64,000 nt of DNA from Ailurus styani. Its lineage: Eukaryota > Chordata > Mammalia > Carnivora > Ailuridae. The notes beneath the pieces are model-generated. The model did no database searches and had not been told where the DNA came from. It saw only the letters and a program-made list of their open reading frames with translations. Of the stretch, positions 58,479 to 64,000 are shown piece by piece. How positions within the stretch are numbered: position 1 is the first letter of the stretch; every line of letters starts with the position of its first letter. The stretch spans positions 3,405,623-3,469,622 of the forward strand of contig LNAC01000065.1 in the NCBI GenBank assembly GCA_002007465.1. The letters are read 5' to 3'. Made by a program: the position numbers and the translations under genes.

Positions 58479-58675
58479 GGGTGCCTGGGTGGCTCAGTGG
58501 GTTAAAGCCTCTGCCTTCAGCTCAGGTCATGATCTCAGGGTCCTGGGATCGAGGCCCACATCGGGCTCTCTGCTCAGCAGGGAGCCTGCTTCCTCCTCTC
58601 TCTCTGCCTGCCTCTCTGCCTACTTGTAATCTCTCTCTGTCAAATGAATAAATAAAATCTTTAAAAAAAAAAAAA
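58479..58675 (+). mobile_element. CAN-SINE, young
   Basis: Near-consensus plus-strand copy. Perfect 14-bp TSD AAGAGTGAGGATTA at 58465-58478 and 58676-58689. It lies 25 bp after the dispersed repeat copy A. Confidence 0.95.
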
Positions 58676-58799
58676 AAGAGTGAGGATTAATCTTGTATGA
58701 GATAACAGGAATGCTTGGAAGAATTTATATTTTATTCCACCATTGCTGAGGTGAAAACAAAGCTGAACAACCAGAGTATCAGCAGGTTGTCCATATACT

Positions 58800-58985
58800 T
58801 GCATGAGATAGTGAGCTTTGGGATAACCAGACGTTGGCCATTTGCCAGCTGTTTGGATTTGGTCAAGTTATTGAACATTTATGAACCTCCACATACTCAG
58901 CTGTAAAAAGGGGATAATACTGGCTTATCCATGCTTAAGTGACATACTGAAAGCTCTTGGCTGTTAGTAGGTGCCCAAATGTTGG
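58800..58985 (+). mobile_element. MIR
   Basis: Plus-strand MIR order: CCAGCTGTTTGGATTTGGTC, CAGCTGTAAAAAGGGGATAA, TAGTAGGTGCCCAAATGTTG. Confidence 0.7.
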
Positions 58986-60250
58986 CTTTGGGCACTCCTT
59001 GCTCTGGGTCTCACATCCTTGGTGGGAAGCACATTAGTAGAAAAGAAAAAAGCAATAGAAACTTTCCAGCAAAGAATGCAACATTTAAACAAGGAAAAAA
59101 TTTTCCCAACATGCTTTATCTTCTGAGAGATTGTCCAGTGAGCAGCCTTTATCACAGAGAACATTTGATTGTGCCATTCCTTAAGTAAACCATTACATAG
59201 AGAAGAACTGAAGGATTCTATTGTAGTCCTTGTGAATAGACATTAACATCTACCCTCTTTGATTTTACCTCTATTCAGTATGTGACTTTACTTTCTGTCA
59301 AAGAGATAAATACTGGGAAGTCAGAGGCCTGCTTTGTGAAACTCTAGAGTATTTAAACTCTTTCTTTTGTATGGTGATTGCTTCAGTCTCTGATAAGAAT
59401 GCTTATTTCCAGAAAGGCAACTAGATCTAATTCAAGAGAGAAAGGGCAGATCTCTGACAGAAAATTGCCATTTGATGGCAGAATTTTCCATTTATACAGT
59501 ATAACTTATTTCAACATTTCATATTAGCATGGTTTTTGAAATATCAAAGTTTGATAAAACTCCAAGAGGCAATTTTTATATACAATGGATATCTAGCAGA
59601 ATAATTTATATATGATATATTTAATTATATAAATAAATGTTATTTCTTCTGAAATGGAAATTTTCAGGTGTTGTAAGAAAGAGCCTGTCCTTCCCTGACC
59701 CCTACTCTCTTTTATCTTTTCATATAATAGCATTTCTGTACTTTAATCAGGTTGCATTCATTCCTTGAGCAGAAAGAAACAGACCAACACAAATAAATTA
59801 TGACTTGGTTCTTATTGCATCACTCATTAGTTTTAATTTGCTTGTGTTTATCTTGCCTTAGATTCCACCAAAAGGGTCGGCTTCACAGGGGATCAGAGTA
59901 TGGAATTTATAGACATTGGCTTTACGTAGGAGTCTCTGAAGAATGATAATCTCTTACAACTCTTAGTATGTTTAGATCTAGCAGAACATCGAACAAGGTC
60001 ACATTCTTATTTACCTCTAGCCATCATTTGCTTATTTACTAAGGATTATGAAGAAGGAAGAACAACTTTTGGTTTTTCTCCTTATATTAGACTGGTTCAA
60101 GTAACTAATTTTTCAAGGTGTTTATATAAATATTTAAGTATATACAATATGGCTTTTCTTTTAGACAAAAATCACAAGGACTCTCCTATTTAGACTGGCA
60201 TAGCTGCAGGGTTACTCATATTATTTACTTCAGGTTTCTCTAATACATGA
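58986..60250. other. Unique sequence, no supported gene
   Basis: AT-rich. Nothing recognised. Confidence 0.4.
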
Positions 60251-60254
60251 TAAG

Positions 60255-60350
60255 AAAGGGGCTCAGGGGGTTGGAGTGACCTGTACAAAGGTATGAAGTT
60301 AACCAGTGACAGAGCTGAAACTCAAATCTGGAAGTTTCCCTGTAGTGCTC
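60255..60350 (-). mobile_element. MIR
   Basis: Reverse MIR: GGGGCTCAGGGGGTTGGAGTGACCTG (landmark), AACCAGTGACAGAGCTGAAACTCAAATC. Confidence 0.65.
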
Positions 60351-60936
60351 TTTCCTATGAACTATTCCATCTTAGAGTGGGGATTTGAGTGTTGTGGTGG
60401 CAAGGCAGATTCATTTCATGGGAAAAATTCATACTCTTTGGGGAAAGAATGTAAGGTCGGATATGTCCTTGACAAGAGATGCTATTTTGGAGTGAGAGAA
60501 GTACAACAAAGGCTTGGCCCTGATCTGATCTTAAAAAGTCAGCTCTGTCATTCACTGTTTATGTTAAAAGCCTCAATTCCATGCCTACCATGGTCCTGGT
60601 CTTGAAGAGTCCAACAAAGGCAAACAAGACATTATTGAGGACCTTGAGGAGCTTGTAATTCAGCACTGGTCTCAAACTATCCTTTTTTCCCACAAAGAGG
60701 TATTAAAAACTTTCTAAAAATTAGGAAAAATATTAATCTTATGAAAAATTTAGCATACAGATCAAAGTAGCCCATACAAATGATTTATAAATCAATATGC
60801 TTATGTTGGAGATGGATATGCAAAATATTTTACTAAAGGGGATGTGTGACCAAAAATGTTTGCAGATATGGTATTGTGAGAGCAATAGATAAGCCTAGTG
60901 AATTTGCAGATGGTGTGGGGGATATATGTTTTATAA
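60351..60936. other. Unique sequence
   Basis: A weak ancient-repeat resemblance at 60580-60670 (GACCTTGAGGAGCTTGTAATTC). No gene. The 99-codon frame at 60306-60605 overlaps the MIR and is not supported. Confidence 0.35.
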
Positions 60937-61150
60937 CTTTTTTTTAAGATTTATTTTTCTATTTCAGAGAGAGAGAGCAGGGGGAGAGAGGCAAAGAGAG
61001 AGGGAGAAGCAGACTCCCTCACTGAGCACAGAGCCTGGCGGGTGCGGGGCTCCATCTCCCGTCCTGAGAGACCCTGAGATCTGAACCTGAGGTGAGACCT
61101 GAGGTGGAACCAAGAGTCAGATGCCCACCAACTGCACCAAATAGGCACCT
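60937..61150 (-). mobile_element. CAN-SINE, old copy
   Basis: Minus-strand SINE with T-run/AAGATTTATTTT at left, GCAGACTCCCTCACTGAGC in the middle and a degenerate head at right. A local duplication ACCTGAGGTGRGACCTGAGGTG is at 61084-61106. No clear TSD. Confidence 0.8.
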
Positions 61151-61500
61151 CTAGCACTGGTTTTAATGTTATAAAGGATTGATTCTCAAATTGAAAGGGG
61201 GAAACTCCCATATAATGCATATCATAATTTTCAAAGGGAAGACTATAGTTTGAAAAAGGTGATGTTTTGTCCTATTGTTTCAACTTATTTTTGAAATGAA
61301 ATAATTTTCAATGTAACTGTGGGATGGTGAGAATTTGTGTTTATCACTATGACTCAAGTCATAGAACAAGAAAGAATGAGAAAGACCTATAAGTGAGGCT
61401 TAGAAGAGAAAAGGTGGATTTGGGAATCAGTCATTAGGACAGTCACATCTTGGTGCTGGTCACTTCCTGTCCTGGTCACATCCTTCAAACTGACATTAGC
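61151..61500. other. Unique sequence
   Basis: Nothing recognised. Confidence 0.4.
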
Positions 61501-61640
61501 TCAGTTCTTCATCTGTAAAGTAGATATAAAAATAACAATTTGGTAAGGTTGTGGTGATAATCAAATTGAAATAAGTTATCTGGCCGTGCCATACAGTACC
61601 TGATAGATGCTAGAAGAAGCAATAAATATTAATGTTTTTC
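61500..61640 (+). mobile_element. MIR
   Basis: Plus-strand MIR: TCAGTTCTTCATCTGTAAAG, GTACCTGATAGATGCTAGAAG, CAATAAATATT. Confidence 0.65.
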
Positions 61641-62395
61641 CTTTGAAATAAAAGATCTTAAGGATTAAATACACATTCATGTTAGACATTGGCTTCTAAA
61701 GATTAAAATTCCATATGAACCCTTCAGTTCTTTATAAGAACCCTTCAGTTCTTTATAAGTGATTTTCACATTGCCTCAAGTTATTAACAGTGACTGTTGA
61801 CATCTTGATAAGATCTTCATATTTGTTCCATAGAGAAGTACACAAAGAAACTGGCAGCATTGTGGGGAGACTTAAAATTCTATTATGAATTTAAAAACGA
61901 GTTGAGAGATTAGTAAAACAAGGAAGAGAAAAAGGCAAGTCACAGCATGAAAAGAAATTAATTGTACATCTTTGCCTTCTACACTGGGATTTGAAATGTT
62001 CATATTTTCAAAGACCTCTCTGACAAGCAGGGCTGAATGGTTAAGACAGTTAACAGATGATAAATTATTTAGTCAGGGAAAAGATGAGAGCTTTAAAGAC
62101 TTCCAGAACATACTAAATAGATTAGATAATTGTGGAACAAACACAGTTAATTGAGCAAAATAAGAGCAGGTGAAATTCCACATAAGCAAATGTGAAGTAG
62201 GGCACACTGAAGAATGGGATGCAAATTACCTCCACACATTGTACATTCCTAATTGATTGTAAAACATCTTAGGGAAATGAACTAACAGGGATTGTGGGTT
62301 AAAGAAGCCACTTGCCTGGCACCTGAAGCCTTCCATTGGGTGAAAGAGCATTTTCCTGTTAAAATAGCTTTATCTTAATTCTTAAAAATATTATA
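61641..62395. other. Unique sequence with a 21-bp tandem duplication
   Basis: GAACCCTTCAGTTCTTTATAA at 61717-61737 is repeated exactly at 61738-61758. No gene. Confidence 0.6.
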
Positions 62396-62931
62396 CAGTT
62401 GACCCTTGAACACTCTGGGTTTGAACTGTGTGGATCCACTTACCTGCAGATTTTTTTGCAATAAATGCAGTGCTATAAATGTGTTTTCTCTTCCTTTTGC
62501 TTTTCTTAATAGCATTGTCTTTTCTGTAGTTTACTGCAAGAATATAGTATATAATATATACAACACACAAAATCTGTTTCTTTTTAAGATTTATTTATTT
62601 ATTTGGGAGAGAGAGTGCACACAAGTGGTGGGAGGGGCAGAGGGAGAGAATCTTTAAGCAGACTCCCCGCTGAGTGCGAGCCTGACCTGGGGCTTGATCT
62701 CACCATTCATGAGATCAAGACCTGAGCCGAAACCAAGAATTGGATGCTTAACCCACTGAGCCTCCTAGGTGCCACTCACACAAAATATGATAACCAACTG
62801 TTTATGTTAGCCTTCTAGTAACCAGTAGGCTATTATTAATACTTAAGTTTTAGGGGAGTCAAAGTTATATGTAGATCTTTGACTATTTGGAGGTGGGAGG
62901 GGTCAGCAACCCTTTGTTCAAGGTGGACAGT
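62396..62931. mobile_element. TcMar-Tigger-type MITE, split by a SINE
   Basis: Left end CAGTTGACCCTTGAACAC next to TA. Right end TTGTTCAAGGTGGACAG is its diverged inverted copy. Internal landmarks CAATAAATGCAGTGCTATAAA, AACTGTTTATGTTAGCC, AGTAGGCTATTATTAATAC and TTAGGGGAGTCAAAGTTATA match a common Tigger-derived non-autonomous family (MER44/MER2-like; name uncertain). Confidence 0.8.
62574..62776 (-). mobile_element. CAN-SINE within a Tigger MITE
   Basis: Minus-strand older copy. TSD CACACAAAAT at 62564-62573 and 62777-62786. Confidence 0.88.
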
Positions 62932-63381
62932 TTTTGTATTAAATGTAGAACATTACAAAAAGGAATGGGAAAATCGGGGGGAAAGAACAAGTAGAACTGT
63001 AGAACTGAAGTAAAGGGATAGGAAAGGTACACACATAAAATTTGTTGAATATCTAATAGGTGAAAGGCACTGGGCTACCATAGGAAATTGCATTAATTTC
63101 CTCAGTTACTGTCATTCTCTGTATCCAACCCTTTTGCCCTATGGCTTTGCAGTTTCTCCTACCACCGCTGTATATGTTTCCATTAATGTGGAGCTTTCCA
63201 TGAGGCAGGCTTGCTTTAGCTAATCAAGTATTAGCAGACATGATGGGAACAGATACTTAAATGTGTTTGTGCATGCAATGGACATTCTCCTGTGTTTCTG
63301 CCATCACTGTGACATGATGCCTGGGGTAGCCACTGGTCTAAGGAGGATGAATGTTCCTTGGAAATCACTAAGATTTTGTAG
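62932..63381. other. Unique sequence
   Basis: Nothing recognised. Confidence 0.4.
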
Positions 63382-63953
63382 TGATGGTTAACTTTATGTG
63401 TCGACCTGACAGGGCCACCAGGTGCCCATTACTCTGGCGTGTCTGTGAGGGTGTTTTAGGATGAGACAAACATTTGAATCTGAGTGAAGTAGATTGCCCT
63501 CTCTAAAGTGGGTGGGCTTCACTCAATCAGTTGAAGGCCTGAATCAAACACAAAGGTCAACCCTCCTGTGAGTAAGATGAATCTCTTCCTGCCTGACTAC
63601 TTGTGCTGGCACATCGGTCTCTTTCTAGCTTTCACTTAATCAGACATTGCTCTTCTAGGGGCTGGAGTCAGCCAGTTTTTGGCCTGGGACTTATACTACC
63701 AGCTCTTTTAGGTGTCCAGCTTGTTCACTTCAGATCTCAGGACTTCTCACTTTCCATTATCATGTAAGCCAATTCCTAATCTTAGACCTCTCTCTCCAAG
63801 AGGAATAGTGGTTTTGTTAGATTTGTATTTAAAAGAAAAAGTTGCATTCAATTTGAAATATTTAAAAAAATACCCACAACATATTGTGGATATGAATCTA
63901 TGTATATATGTGTGTCTCTGTATTCTGTGTCTTTGCAGAAGTGGACTAATACA
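63382..63953 (+). mobile_element. MLT2-type LTR (ERVL) with an inserted segment
   Basis: Plus-strand ERVL LTR starting TGATGGTTAACTTTATGTGT, then GTGTCTGTGAGGGTGTTTTA, CAATCAGTTGAAGGCCTGAA, CTTCCTGCCTGACTACTTG, ATCATGTAAGCCAATTCC, ending TGGACTAATACA. GTAG stands directly outside both ends, part of the 5-bp TSD expected for ERVL. The 82-bp dispersed repeat at 63801-63882 interrupts its U5-like region. Noncoding relic. Confidence 0.82.
63801..63882. repeat. Dispersed 82-bp repeat, copy B
   Basis: AGGAATAGTGGTTTTGTTAG ... AATTTGAAATAT, T/A-run, TACCCACAACAT. Homologous end to end with 58370-58453. It lies inside the MLT2 LTR and is not part of what I know of that LTR. Confidence 0.8.
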
Positions 63954-64000
63954 GTAGTTCTTTGCTACATGGCAGTTGGCTTCATTAGCATTGAGTTGAT

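Noticed and set aside
59868..59910. Exon-like open segment after CCTTAG
   Set aside because: Only about 16 codons before a stop, and no donor in frame.

Overview
This is a gene-poor mammalian nuclear window, and almost everything that can be read in it is transposon-derived. About 25 copies of the carnivore tRNA-Lys-type SINE (CAN-SINE/SINEC), together with carnivore-type LINE-1 5' and 3' ends, point to Carnivora. The most common young SINE head reads GGTTAAAGCCTCTGC, which I associate with caniforms and most likely Mustelidae (inference from memory of subfamilies, not a search). No complete host gene, tRNA, rRNA or CRISPR is supported. The only host-exon candidate is a 116-bp open segment with consensus splice sites at 11927-12042 (+), and it is tentative.

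Layout. 1-1094: CpG-rich LINE-1 5'UTR/promoter on the minus strand, running off the left edge. 2.3 kb: a 145-bp L1 3' end with a 16-bp target-site duplication (TSD). 3.77-7.05 kb: a 5'-truncated L1 (minus) with a 15-bp TSD, into which two SINEs and a 941-bp polyadenylated retrocopy carrying the end of a Tigger1 transposase gene were later inserted. 7.5-8.4 kb: old L1 and a SINE with an internal duplication. 8.4-13 kb: mostly unique sequence with the candidate exon. 13-15.2 kb: an old LTR-like repeat, an L2, an MLT1 LTR and an old L1. 15.5-20.3 kb: SINE, a long L2, MIRs and an MLT2-type LTR. 20.5-30.5 kb: AT-rich unique DNA with SINEs, an old L1 and a 307-bp assembly gap inside a SINE. 30.5-35.6 kb: a hAT element with 8-bp TSDs, unique sequence and a MER5A-like piece. 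35.6-43 kb: paired SINEs, a solo LTR, a second possible LTR and old L1/L2 pieces.

43.6-44.3 kb: a young 5'-truncated L1 (plus) with a perfect 17-bp TSD. 45.16-47.50 kb: a complete-structure MaLR provirus (LTR-internal-LTR, minus) with a matching 5-bp TSD. 48-53.6 kb: L2 and four old or middle-aged L1 3' segments, with SINEs in two of them. 53.9-64 kb: SINEs, MIRs, an MLT1 LTR disrupted by a SINE and by an apparent assembly duplication around a single N, a Tigger-type MITE, and an MLT2 LTR carrying an 82-bp segment that recurs 5.4 kb upstream.

The genes do not work together in any pathway here. The interest lies in the order of insertions, in a chimeric retrocopy, in an unexplained two-copy repeat, and in one possible exon. 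All family names come from recognition of consensus features by eye. RepeatMasker with a carnivore library would settle them.
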